Below, one piece after another: positions 1 to 9,172 of a stretch of DNA of 64,000 nucleotides. The DNA comes from Entoloma clypeatum (lineage: Eukaryota > Basidiomycota > Agaricomycetes > Agaricales > Entolomataceae): contig OY751495.1 in NCBI GenBank assembly GCA_963565915.1, positions 1,054,001 to 1,118,000 of the forward strand, given 5' to 3'. Below the pieces are notes generated by a model. The model saw nothing but the letters and a program-made list of their open reading frames with translations. It was not told the DNA's origin and did not search any database. How positions within the stretch are numbered: the stretch's first letter is position 1; every line of letters begins with the position of its first letter. Both the position numbers and the translations under genes were made by a program.

Positions 1-1534
1 AGGCGAAATGTTTAATATATTTTTTATGTAGATCACTGCTAATGTGATCTACGCACTCTGTACTGGTACTGGCTAATATATTATACGTCTGTTGAGAGGT
101 ATTATTAGCATTCCGCATTTGATAAGGTTCAAGAAAGGGTTTCGACGAACCGTCAAGTTCTATCTCATCCTCAAACACATCCGGCCCCATCCGTTCCTGG
201 TCGATGTCCATCATTTTCAGCGATTCTTCTATCGACGGGGCTACGCGACGCTGTTTAGCCGGCCTTTCGTCGATGTCAGGAATGATGGTATCTAAGATAC
301 GGAGGTTTGACCCAGAGGGTTGAGCACCGATCTCTCGGGCGAGTCTTCGCACCCTCTCATTCTTTTTCCACACAGACGGCTTTCCTGAGGGAAGCCCGGT
401 GTACTGAGAAGGAGGCGGGTTCATGCGTTGCAGGAGTGACTGCATTTTTTCTGACTCAGGCTGTGCGGTACTTGTAGTTTTCCCGCGGCCTGTTATAGTG
501 GTGAAGGCAGGTGCATGATGAGGAGGGAGATGGCAAGGGGCACGTTGACGAGGAGGAAGAGGACAAGGAGCAGGACGACGAAGGGGTTGCTCAATGGCTG
601 GTGCAATAAACTCGACCATTTCCTCAGCTTGGTCGGAGTCGTTTTCTGCGTTGTTGGCGCGCTTCTTCTGGTTGCGCCAGCGTCCCTTTCCCTTCTTCTT
701 TTCAGAAGCGGTACTCGGGTCGGTCGAGTTGGGCTGCTCGTCAGCATTGTTACGCGAGGTACTCGGCGCTGTTTGCTTTTCCCATTTGGGGTCTTGCCCC
801 TTTCGCTTGGTCCCGGAGATTTTCCGGGCCTGCTCGTTGGACGCCCGAGTAGACCCAATCGCATACTTGCGCCTGTACTCCGATACGATGCTGTCGGCGA
901 CGGCTTGCCATGTGAAGTCATCGGCGTCGTAGACCTGGAAGAGGGCGGTGGAGAGCGACGACCAAGCATCGGGTATGGCACTTGCCAGGATCATAGCTTG
1001 CATGAGGTCGGGCACGACAAAATTCGACTCGCTGAGACGAGCGAAGAGTGATCCTAGGCGTTCGATCTCTGGCACAGGGTCCCGACCTGACAGTTTGAAG
1101 GAGGCAGCGGCCTTAAAATCGCCGAATATGGTGGCGGGGGAGACCTTTGAATACGTGTCCTTCAGTATCGTCCAGGCTTCCTTCGAGGTCTTGGCGTCTT
1201 TGATGTGCCTCCTGATGGCTTCGGAGACTTTGAGGCGGATGGAACCGAAAGCCATGTCGTCGTCCCTGATCCAGGTCTTCCTTTCTTTGTGGAAGGCGGG
1301 CTGGTCGACGGTGACGGTGATGACCGGAGGCTGGGTTGCAGACGTCGAGGTGGCAGAGGCAGGAGTAGAGACCGTGACGGTGAAGTCCTCGATAGTGGGG
1401 CGCTCAATGTCGCCGGATACGAGGCGCCAGACTCCTTGATGGAGGAGGTAGGATTTCATCTTCTCGGCCCAACTTTGATAGTCGATGCCGTCGAAGATGG
1501 CGATGGAGTCAAGGGCAGAGCGAGAGGTAGACAT
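1..1534 (-). CDS. copia-1 gag-pol polyprotein, N-terminal part
   Basis: The reading frame starts at an ATG (complement of 1532-1534) and stays open to the window edge, about 511 codons. The start matches the copia-2 polyprotein start at 46447 (Met-Ser-Thr-Ser-Arg-Ser-Ala). The visible part is the copia capsid (UBN2/gag-like) region: an N-terminal Trp-Ala-Glu-Lys-Met-Lys-Ser-Tyr-Leu block, a Lys-Glu-Ala-Trp block, then a Ser/Thr/Pro- and Lys/Arg-rich linker with a poly-Pro stretch. In copia-2 the protease follows directly, so here it should lie just outside the window. Unlike copia-2, no stop is seen in the visible part. Numerous substitutions relative to copia-2 show the two insertions are separate. 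Gag packages the RNA into virus-like particles in the cytoplasm. Confidence 0.85.
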   Translation of the reverse strand, partial: MSTSRSALDSIAIFDGIDYQSWAEKMKSYLLHQGVWRLVSGDIERPTIEDFTVTVSTPASATSTSATQPPVITVTVDQPAFHKERKTWIRDDDMAFGSIRLKVSEAIRRHIKDAKTSKEAWTILKDTYSKVSPATIFGDFKAAASFKLSGRDPVPEIERLGSLFARLSESNFVVPDLMQAMILASAIPDAWSSLSTALFQVYDADDFTWQAVADSIVSEYRRKYAIGSTRASNEQARKISGTKRKGQDPKWEKQTAPSTSRNNADEQPNSTDPSTASEKKKGKGRWRNQKKRANNAENDSDQAEEMVEFIAPAIEQPLRRPAPCPLPPRQRAPCHLPPHHAPAFTTITGRGKTTSTAQPESEKMQSLLQRMNPPPSQYTGLPSGKPSVWKKNERVRRLAREIGAQPSGSNLRILDTIIPDIDERPAKQRRVAPSIEESLKMMDIDQERMGPDVFEDEIELDGSSKPFLEPYQMRNANNTSQQTYNILASTSTECVDHISSDLHKKYIKHFA

Positions 1535-1883
1535 TGTGAATGAATCTAAAAAGGGTTCTCAATCAGTGATGTGTCATGAATATGATTCGAGAAAACAATT
1601 GAATGATTCCTTATGACATATTCCCTTCAGGAATAGCGGTCATGGGAAAACCCTTTATATGTCAGAAACGTATAAGGTGCGATCAACATTTCCACATGGA
1701 GTGTACTAGGTCAATCTCCTTAGGGACGTCTCATGACAGGTACTTGTCGTAATGACGTTTCCCAGGTTCATATGTGAAGAAGTAAGACTCAGAACCTAGA
1801 TCTTTCGATCGGTTCTTTGCCAACCAGGGTAGAGTGGGCAGGTACTCGCTGTTGCCAGCGTTTCCCAAGTCCCTCTGCTATCC

Positions 1884-1899
1884 GGGGCCCATAACCTGT
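1884..1899 (-). other. copia-1 primer binding site (half-tRNA type)
   Basis: On the minus strand the LTR end is followed by ACAGGTTATGGGCCCC. GGTTATGGGCCC is complementary, with one G-U wobble, to the anticodon arm of initiator Met-tRNA (GGGCTCATAACC). This is the half-tRNA primer type known from Drosophila copia. The same site occurs in copia-2. Confidence 0.6.
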
Positions 1900-2196
1900 T
1901 GAAGTTCCACCTGGGCGCTAGCCGCAAGTGTACTGAAGCAACCGGCTACAGTGGAAGTACTCTACGATACCGTTCTGACCACTTACATGGATTGGAGAGG
2001 GTGAGGCTGGTGAGAGCGGTTGAGGCTGGTAAGAGCGATGGAGGCGGTTAAGAGTCAAGAGACAACTTGTTGATATTAACAGTTTCCTGGTCTTATATAC
2101 CGTACTACTGTTTGTACCAACCAAATAAGTATGTAATCGAAGATGTGTAAAGGTCACGTGATATAATCTAATCTACGTGATGGAAAAGTTTCAACA
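1900..2196 (-). repeat. copia-1 5' LTR
   Basis: About 297 bp, TG...CA on the minus strand (TGTTGAAACTTTTCC...GGAACTTCA). It matches the 305-bp copia-2 LTRs with scattered changes, including a shorter GATTA repeat near the start. It carries a TATA box (GGTATATAAGACC) and closely related polypyrimidine/ACCAGCCTCA tandem units upstream of the primer site. Confidence 0.9.
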
Positions 2197-2245
2197 CCTT
2201 GCAAGTATCTGAGTTTGAGTCTTGGATCGTAAGGTCGCCCTTACA
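2197..2245 (+). repeat. gypsy-1 5' LTR, 3'-terminal 49 bp
   Basis: CCTTGCAAGTATCTGAG...CGCCCTTACA matches the end of the 3' LTR (7052-7100) with one change. The upstream part was separated by the copia-1 insertion. Confidence 0.9.
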
Positions 2246-2247
2246 GT

Positions 2248-2258
2248 AGAAAGTTCTC
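2248..2258 (+). other. gypsy-1 primer binding site, self-priming type
   Basis: AGAAAGTTCTC lies 2 nt after the LTR end. It is the exact reverse complement of GAGAACTTTCT at 6972-6982 of the 3' LTR, which begins about 25 nt after a TATA-like TATTTAT and so is the predicted 5' end of the RNA. This is the Tf1-type arrangement, where the RNA 5' end folds back as primer. Confidence 0.65.
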
Positions 2259-2406
2259 TTCTAATTGGACTGGGTCCAATTGCATCGTTGTCACGATTCC
2301 GCGCTTTGGAGCAGCTTCGTCCGCGTCCAACTCCGATACATCTCACACCCCTTCCAGTTCTTCTAACTACCTCTCCGTAACTGGTGATTCTGCTCCGCGC
2401 ATAGTA

Positions 2407-3561
2407 ATGGACGACCCCAATCGCCTTGAACAGCTCGAGCACGAGTTCCAGGAACAACGTCAAACTCTCGCTGATATCTCGACTCAACTTGACCAACTCC
2501 TCCTCGCCTTCAACGCAATTCCTGCCCCAGCTCCGCCACCTATCCCACCTGCTCCCGCACCTGCTATTATACCCGCTCCGCTCGCTCCGGCCAATCTGGG
2601 TGTGCGTTGAGCAAAACCTGCCAATCCGTCGGACTTCGATGGATCGCGCGCAAATGGCTGGACCTTTCTAAACTCCTGTGAATTGTTTATGGGGCTGGCT
2701 CCGGAACAGTTTGCAGACGACCATGCTAAAATTTATTGGGCTTTATCTTTCATGAAGAGTGGACGTGCAGCGCGCTTTGCGGATCGCATTATCCGACAGG
2801 AGCGGAGGACTGGTGCTCCGCCTTATCGGACTTGGGTGGACTTCTGTGCAGTCTTTACAGCGGAGTTCACTCCAAAGAATGAGGAACAGGACGCGAGACT
2901 GATCCTCGAAGGAGAATCCTATTATCAAGGTCAATGGGATGTCGAGACCTATATTGACGAGTTCAAAGACTACATTGACAAAGCGGGCTATCAGGAGGAT
3001 ACCAACATCGTACTCAAATTCCGCCATGGTCTCCGTTCCGACATCCAGAACGAGATTGCCACCCTGACCCACAGACAACCTGCGGATGACAACCCCGATG
3101 AGTGGTACTCTGCAGCACGAGTCAATGACGACAATAGGATTGCCAACAAATCCTTCAAAGCCACTGCTCCGACCCGCACCTCCGCCTTCCGCAACGTTGT
3201 CGGACCAAGAGTACCTGGCACCTCAGTATTCCCTTGCCCCTACATTCCATTCACTCTGTGTACAGCTCCGCTCGCATCCGCATCCGCTCCGCTGACAAGG
3301 GACCCCAATGCAATGGACATTGATACTTCACGCGTCAAAGGCAAGAATGCCAATACATGCTTCAGATGTAACAAAACGGGTCACTTTAGTCGTGAATGGC
3401 CCCTTCGCTTCGATGTTTGCTTCATGACAACGGAGGAGCAGGACGAGTTTGTTATGGAACAACTCGTGGTCAAGGATGCAGCGGAAGGCAACTCTGTTCT
3501 GCCCACGGAGGCTGCGGAGTTGAAGGAAGGACAGGAGGACTTTCCTCCCCACAGCGAGTGA
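2407..3561 (+). pseudogene. gypsy-1 gag (one stop, damaged zinc knuckle)
   Basis: Frame +1 from ATG 2407 gives an N-terminal coiled-coil-like segment (Leu-Glu-Gln-Leu-Glu-His repeats), a Pro/Ala-rich linker and the capsid. The capsid region begins with Asn-Pro-Ser-Asp-Phe-Asp-Gly-Ser and includes Trp-Val-Asp-Phe and Trp-Asp-Val-Glu-Thr-Tyr. A C-terminal CCHC knuckle at about 3358-3400 reads CFRCNKTGHFSREW, so the last Cys is replaced by Trp. An in-frame TGA at 2608-2610 separates the N-terminal 67 codons from the remaining roughly 317. The frame is otherwise continuous to the TGA ending at 3561. Gag would form the particle shell; the knuckle normally binds RNA. Confidence 0.88.
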
Positions 3562-6500
3562 ACAGTGCGCCCTTGTTGTCTGCTAAAAATCATTATGCTG
3601 CCTTATTTATGGAACAATATGATCCTATACCCTCCATCTCTAAGCCTGCAACTCTGTACCGGACCACTTGTTTGACTTCGAAGACGTATTCTCAAAGACC
3701 TCTTTCGACACCTAACCGGAAGAGCCGACTTGGGACCATGCCATTGAACTTGTTCCGGACGCCTCTCCGGTGGGTTGTAAGGTATATCCGCTTGCTCCGA
3801 ACGAACAGAAGGAACTCGACGTGTTTTTGGAGGAAAACCTTGCAACTGGTCGGATCCACCCTTCCAAGTCTCCGATGGCATCTCCGGTATTCTACATCAA
3901 GAAGAAGGATGGCTCGCTTCGTCTTGTACAAGACTACTGGTCACTCAATTTCAAAACTATCAAAAACAAGTATCCACTTCCGCTCATATCCGAACTGATC
4001 AATAAACTTCAATGCGCTCAATATTTCACCAAGCTCGACATCCGCTGGGGCTACAACAATGTGCGGATAAAACCCGGAGACGAGTGAAAGGCCGCTTTTC
4101 GGACCAATTACGGACTCTATGAACCATTGGTGATGTTCTTCGGCCTCACTAATAGTCCCTCCACATTTCAGACTATGATGAACAAGATCTTTCAGGACCT
4201 TATCACTGAAGGTGTAGTCTGTGGTTACCTCGACGATATACTCATCTTCACGGAGACCCTTGCAGAGCATCGGAGAGGCACACGGATCGTACTGGAACGA
4301 CTTTGCGAACACAAACTCTATCTAAAACCAGATAAATGCGAGTTTGAACAAACGCGCATTGAATACCTAGGCCTTATTATTGAACAAGGACACATAGAGA
4401 TGGATCCGGTGAAGGTAGCGGGGGTCGCGGAGTGGCCCGCTCCGACAAACGTCCGAGAAGTACAATCCTTCTTGGGATTCACTAACTTCTATCGCTGTTT
4501 TAATGAAGCGTTTTCGGACATCGCGCGCCCTCTTTTTGAGCTCACAAAGAAAGGGCACCTCTGGTCTTGGAGAGAGGGAGAAGTGTCCGCATTTGCAGAG
4601 CTGAAGCGGAGGATCACATCCGCTCCGATCCTGGTCTTAGCTGATCATGGAAAGGAGTGGTGGATAGAAGTGGATAGCTTTGACTTTGCAACCGGAGCAG
4701 TACTGTCCCAACCAACAGAGGATGGTAAGTGGCACCCTGTCGCATTCTATTCCAAAAGCCTTAGTCCAGTGGAACGCAACTACGAGATCTACGACAAGGA
4801 GATGTTGGTGGTGGTCCGTGCATTGGAGGAGTGGAGGCACTTCCCTGAAGGAGCGGAGAAGACAGTGGAGATTTGGACGGATGACAAAAATCTTGAGTAT
4901 TTCATGACAGCTCAAAAACTAACTCGACGACAGGCTAGATGGTCCTTATACCTCGCTCGTTTTGATTTCAAAATGCACCATCGACCTGGCAAGTCAATGG
5001 GCAAGTCCGACACTTTGTCCCGACGAGCGGACCACGGAGACAGATCGCGGGACAATGAAAACATCATCCTTCTTCAACCAGACTTGTTTGCAGTGTGAGC
5101 AATGCGTGGGGTAACTGTCCAAGGGGAAGAACGCGACGTCCTCCGCCAGGTCCGACAGGGAATCTGAGAGGGGTTACTGGAGGATAGTGTGGCGGAGGTC
5201 GTCAAATCCCTTCTGACCGTCGGAGTGGGATCCGTCCATAGTGCGGAGTGGAGGCAAGCGGAAGGTTTGCTCTACTTCAGGGATCGTATCTATGTTCCTA
5301 ACAATCCCCAACTGCGTCATCGGATCCTCACACAACACCATGACACTCTGGTGGCCAGACATCCTGGACGGTGGAAAACCTTGGAACTGGTGTCGCACAA
5401 TTACTGGTGGCCACACATGTCTTGTTTAATAGGTCAATATTGCAAGACATGCGACCCATGCCTCCGCACCAAGGTCCGATGCACTCCGCCCTCTGGAGAG
5501 CTCAATCCGCTACCGGTCCCCACGGAGCGATGGCAAGTAACCAGTGTTGACTTCATTACTGAACTACCAGAAGCCCACGGCTACGACACTATCATGGTCG
5601 TAGTGGACTCAGTAGGGAAGCGGGGACACTTCATCCCGACGCACTCCGACATCTCCGCACTCGGGACTGCACCCTCCTATGTTCAAAATGACTGGAAACT
5701 CCACGCACTACCGGAGGTCATTGTCTCCGACCGAGGACCACAGTTTGTCGCCAAGTTCATGCGCAAACTATACAGGCTGCTTAACATTAAGGTGGCTGCC
5801 TCGACAGCCTACCATCCCCAGTCGGATGGACAGACGGAGCGGGAATCAAGGATTGGAACAATACCTTCGCCTATTCGTCAATGAACGTCAAGACGATTGG
5901 GACGAATGGCTTCTGATGGCGGAATTTGCATACAACAACCATGTTCACGCATCGACATGTCAAACTCCATTCTACATTGACACCGGCCGCCATCCGCGCA
6001 TGGGATTCGAACCTCGCGAGAAGCGGACGGAGATCGAGGCGGTAGCGGATTTCAGCCAGCGGATGAAGTCCGCTCTAGAGGAGGCTCGCACAGCACTGAC
6101 AAAGGCAAAAGATGACATGGCGTGATACTACAACCAGCATCAGAGCACCACTCCGACATTCCGCCCGGGGGACAAGGTCTTTTTAGACTCATCAGACCTC
6201 AAAACCACCTGACCCACAAAAAAACTTGCACATCGATACATAGGCCCTTTCCCAGTGGTCCGACCTGTTGGAACACATGCCTACGAACTTCGCCTTCCCC
6301 CTTCCATGTCCCGCATTCACCCAGTATTCCATGTCGTCAAACTTTCACTAGTTCCCGATGACCCTTTCCAACGCCAAGTCCGCTCTCCTCCACCTCCGAT
6401 GGTAGTCGGAGAAGAATTGGAGTATGATGAAAACCTCCTGGACAGCCAACTGCATCGAGGCAAGCTTCAATTCTTGGTCAAATGGAAGGGATATGGCTAC

Positions 6501-6647
6501 AAAGAGAATTCCTGGGAAGCAGAAGACAATGTCCATGCTCCGCGCCTAGTCCGTGACTTCTACCGACGCCATCCGGGAGCTCCGCGGCGGATCGCCGCCG
6601 CAATATTCGACTCGTTTCGCCTGACACGTCGAGACGCCGTGCCTTGA
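3562..6647 (+). pseudogene. gypsy-1 pol (RT, RNase H, integrase, chromodomain), multiply broken
   Basis: No protease DSG motif is found between gag and RT, so the protease appears deleted or unrecognisable. RT runs 3770-4400 (Lys-Lys-Asp-Gly-Ser-Leu-Arg, catalytic YLDD at about 4227-4238). RNase H follows (Val-Asp-Ser...Gly-Ala-Val-Leu-Ser, Asp-Lys-Asn-Leu-Glu-Tyr). Integrase starts near 5189 with an HHCC finger and has the core motifs Val-Asp-Phe-Ile, Ser-Asp-Arg-Gly-Pro-Gln-Phe and Gln-Thr-Glu. A C-terminal chromodomain lies at about 6410-6580 (Phe-Leu-Val-Lys-Trp-Lys-Gly-Tyr). Breaks: TGA at 4085, 5096, 5165, 6123 and near 6210, plus a frameshift near 5846 right after the catalytic Glu. 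Chromodomains of this group typically steer integration to marked chromatin. The element cannot make its own enzymes. Confidence 0.9.
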
Positions 6648-6658
6648 AAGGGGGGTGA

Positions 6659-7100
6659 TGTAAGGGCAACCACTTTCACTTTTCACTTTTCCTTTCCTTT
6701 CTTCCTTTCCTTTCTATTCCACCATCTCTGACGTCCTCCGATCGTATCCGCTGTCTCTGCTGTCTCCGACATCTTATCCGCCTCTCCACATCCGATGACT
6801 CCGCCCCCATCCGCTACTCCGCACGTCGGATCGCAGGTACTATCATTCATCTTGTTTCCATTCATCCTTCATCGCTACTCCCGATCATTGCTCATCATTC
6901 ATGCGTCTCGTTTTATCTCTTATTTCATATCTCATTTTACTATTTATCTCGCTAGCTTGCAGGGGAATCCTGAGAACTTTCTCTTCGGATCTCCCTTGCA
7001 AGGTGTGTGTTGTATTACTTATCAGACTGCTCAATCTAAACTTCAGATCTCCCTTGCAAGTATCTGAGTTTGAGTCTTGGATTGTAAGGTCGCCCTTACA
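6659..7100 (+). repeat. gypsy-1 3' LTR
   Basis: 442 bp, TGTAAGGGCAACC...GGTCGCCCTTACA, with a 9-bp terminal inverted repeat (TGTAAGGGC/GCCCTTACA), preceded by a polypurine tract at about 6647-6658. It holds a pyrimidine-rich start, CTCCG/TCCGA-rich U3, a TATA-like box at 6941-6947 and the predicted RNA start at 6972. Confidence 0.92.
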
Positions 7101-8149
7101 GAGGTGGACTTGGGACAGTCCTTGACAGCGTGTCCGATGCTACCGCAGAATAAGCAAAGGTTATTATTGAAACAACGTTTGCATTCTTGATACGTCAGTT
7201 TGCCGTCTTTGCCTAATTTACTGGAGAGGTCGGGTTTAGGAGAGGATGTGGAAGCAGAAGTGGAGGGTTTGGTTGATGATGTTTGTGCGGTGGATTGGTT
7301 CGGAGCGGATTGTTTCTTGTCGGACTTGGGAGTAGGTTGATTGGTTCTGGATTTCTCTCGTTGAGTCTTGGTAGCAAGACGTTGGAATTCAACGTTGTAT
7401 TTCAATATCTTTTGATTTTCCTTCATCCGTAGGTTGTTCAACTGTTCTTCAGCTTCGCCCTGAGGGTCAATGGTACCAAACTCGGAGCGGAGAAGTCGGA
7501 CGAACTCGGGGAAAGAACCCTGCCAATTGGGTTCATCATCGTCAAGAATGAAGGGTTCAAAAAATTTGAGTGCTGTGCCTCGGAAGTAAGACATGGCAAA
7601 GTTGACTTTGGAATGTTCTGAGTCGAAGTTGTCATTGTCGGAGAAGTAAAGTTTGCATTGTAAAATGAATGTGGAGAGTTTGTGTGGATTGGATCTGTCG
7701 AAGGTATCCGGTTCATTGGCATACGACTTTTTCTTCTTTGTGTCACAACGTTTCAACTCTTTGGTCATGAGCAGAATGGCTTCAGCTAGATTGGGTTCCT
7801 GATCTGGATTGGAATTGGAGTCGTCCAAATCTCCATGTAAACTACCGTCGGAAGGAGGAGGAGATCCTCCTGGAGGTCTGCTGAATAAGCCAGAATTTAG
7901 AGGTGCGGAGGGTTCTGTTGGTGGGTTTAGTGGAGGACTGGCGGGAAGTGGTGGGAGCTGAGAGTCGGAAGAAGGCGGAGGAACGGATGGTCCGGGGGTA
8001 GGAGTGGATGATGATGTTGTGGCTCCTTGAGGGGTAATGGTTACATTGCGTGTTCCTCAAAGAAAAGCAGAGCGTGGTGTGGATGATGAACGTTCTGCTG
8101 CTGCACAAGCAGTCCTTGTTGTTCGAACTGTATTACGGGTTTGAGACAT
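7101..8149 (-). pseudogene. gypsy-2 gag, interrupted by gypsy-1
   Basis: The frame starts at ATG 8149 (Met-Ser-Gln-Thr-Arg-Asn-Thr), has a TGA at 8059-8057 where the context suggests Arg, and continues through a Pro/Ser-rich segment. The capsid contains Leu-Met-Thr-Lys-Glu-Leu-Lys-Arg, Asp-Thr-Phe-Asp-Arg-Ser and Phe-Arg-Gly-Thr-Ala-Leu. An intact CCHC knuckle (CLFCGSIGHAVKDC) follows near 7150. Compared with gypsy-3 gag, about 48 residues after the Leu-Ala-Thr-Lys-Thr block (the segment with His-Arg-Tyr-Tyr-Ser-Gly-Leu-Ala) are missing, an internal deletion. The C-terminus is cut off at 7101 by the gypsy-1 LTR. Confidence 0.82.
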
Positions 8150-8187
8150 GTGGGTAGAGGTTGTTGGGTAAATCAAAGAATGGTGGT

Positions 8188-8198
8188 AGTTCAAATAT
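8188..8198 (-). other. gypsy-2 primer binding site, self-priming type
   Basis: On the minus strand ATATTTGAACT lies 2 nt inside the LTR end (LTR ends at 8201). It is the exact reverse complement of AGTTCAAATAT at 8465-8455 (minus reading), which starts 26 nt downstream of a TATA box (minus TATAAATA, 8498-8491). Confidence 0.65.
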
Positions 8199-8200
8199 AC

Positions 8201-8858
8201 TGTCACATAGCGTTTTTCTCAACGTCAGAAAATGTCGGACGAGTCAGAGCGGAGTAGCGGAGGAGCGGAATGCGGTAAGTGCAACGTTGGCAGAAAGGAC
8301 CTGGCTTCAACTTGTGCATTGCACCCCACTCTTTGACGTGGTCCTCAATTTCGGATTGGCAGATGTTGGATGAGCGGATGAGCGGATGAGCGGAGGTGAT
8401 GGAGAGAATGCTCAAAAGCAAGTAGAGACGGATGCAAATGAGGTGTAACATATGATATTTGAACTGAGGTTCTACGACAGGTTTGTACACTATTTATAGT
8501 AGACTAGAATGATCAGCATTACTATAAGTGATGTGCAGATATCAGAGTTGACCATCGGAACATTTGGAGTACGGAGAGTAGCAAATGAAAAGTGAACAAC
8601 ATATGTCTACTTGTAAGTATGGTTGAGATGTTACGTAGTAGAAGTATAATCAAATATAAATAGAATGTTGTTGGAGCAGATGTTGGAGTGGATGAATCGT
8701 TGGAGTCGTTGGAGTCGTTGGATGTGAATCATATGGTTATGACATTCGGGCCGAATATGTGGCAATTACACATGCATTGAAGGAAGCTTTATGGCTTTGG
8801 TCCCTCCTTTCCCAACTTGTCCGACGTTTTCTGACGTTGAGAAAAATGCTACGTGACA
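8201..8858 (-). repeat. gypsy-2 5' LTR (outer boundary uncertain)
   Basis: TG...CA segment of 658 bp, homologous in layout to the gypsy-3 LTR (shared GACCTGGCTTCAAC block, TATA, GTTCAAATAT start). Both ends carry an unusually long inverted repeat of about 43 bp (8201-8243 and 8816-8858). An LTR normally has only a few bp, so the right 43 bp could instead be a separate, oppositely oriented LTR end. Confidence 0.65.
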
Positions 8859-9172
8859 AAAGACACCTGTCAACGGTAGCTACAACATTGAAGGTGAATG
8901 GAGGCACACGATTCTAGCCAACATGAATGAGAAGTGACTTACCCAGACCCCAGAGCTCAAAGCATCAAACCAGACATATGAGCAGAATATGCGTCGACGG
9001 GAGTTTGAGCAGAAGCAACGGGCCGCTAATGGTAATCGAGGACCACGTCAAAGAGTGGGGCGCAACACACAAGTTGAAGCCAGGCTTTCTGCCAACGTCG
9101 TACTTATTGCATCCGCTCCTCCGCTCCGACTCGTCCGACGTTTTCCGATGTTGAGAAAAACACTACGTGACA
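8859..9172 (+). repeat. inverted partial copy of the gypsy-2 LTR end, plus unassigned spacer
   Basis: From about 9024 to 9172 the sequence is a diverged reverse complement of 8201-8350, ending ...GTTGAGAAAAACACTACGTGACA like an LTR 3' end in plus orientation. The spacer 8859-9023 encodes a short charged stretch (Gln-Thr-Tyr-Glu-Gln-Asn-Met-Arg-Arg) preceded by a stop; I do not recognise it. It joins the gypsy-4 integrase directly at 9173. Confidence 0.6.

Larger units (their letters stand above)
1..2196 (-). mobile_element. Ty1/copia retrotransposon copia-1, 5' part, cut by window edge
   Basis: This is the 5' end (LTR, leader, gag and start of protease region) of a copia element read on the minus strand. 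It is collinear with the plus-strand copia-2 at 45776-51610, sharing LTR, primer site, leader and gag. Its right end falls inside the 5' LTR of gypsy-1. The neighbouring CCTTG (2197-2201) also occurs at the equivalent point of the gypsy-1 3' LTR, so the element probably inserted there. The rest of copia-1 lies left of the window. Confidence 0.9.
2197..7100 (+). mobile_element. Ty3/gypsy chromovirus gypsy-1, nearly complete, decayed
   Basis: Order: 49-bp remnant of the 5' LTR, self-priming-type primer site, gag, pol (RT, RNase H, integrase, chromodomain), polypurine tract (GAAAGGGGGGTGA), 442-bp 3' LTR. It lies in the gag gene of gypsy-2: its 3' LTR ends at 7100 and gypsy-2 gag starts abruptly at 7101. 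The missing part of the 5' LTR should lie left of the window, beyond copia-1. Confidence 0.93.
7101..8858 (-). mobile_element. Ty3/gypsy gypsy-2, 5' end (LTR and gag), truncated by gypsy-1
   Basis: Minus-strand element of the same gag/LTR lineage as gypsy-3 (57070-63088). LTR, primer site, leader and gag are present. Gag is interrupted after the zinc knuckle at 7101 by gypsy-1; the pol half must lie left of the window. Confidence 0.85.

Noticed and set aside
515..1051. 178-codon plus-strand frame
   Set aside because: Shadow of copia-1 gag on the minus strand.
2263..2281. Hairpin AATTGGAC TGG GTCCAATT in the gypsy-1 leader
   Set aside because: Perfect stem, but no counterpart in the other leaders and no role can be supported; the 11-nt pair at 2248-2258 explains priming better.
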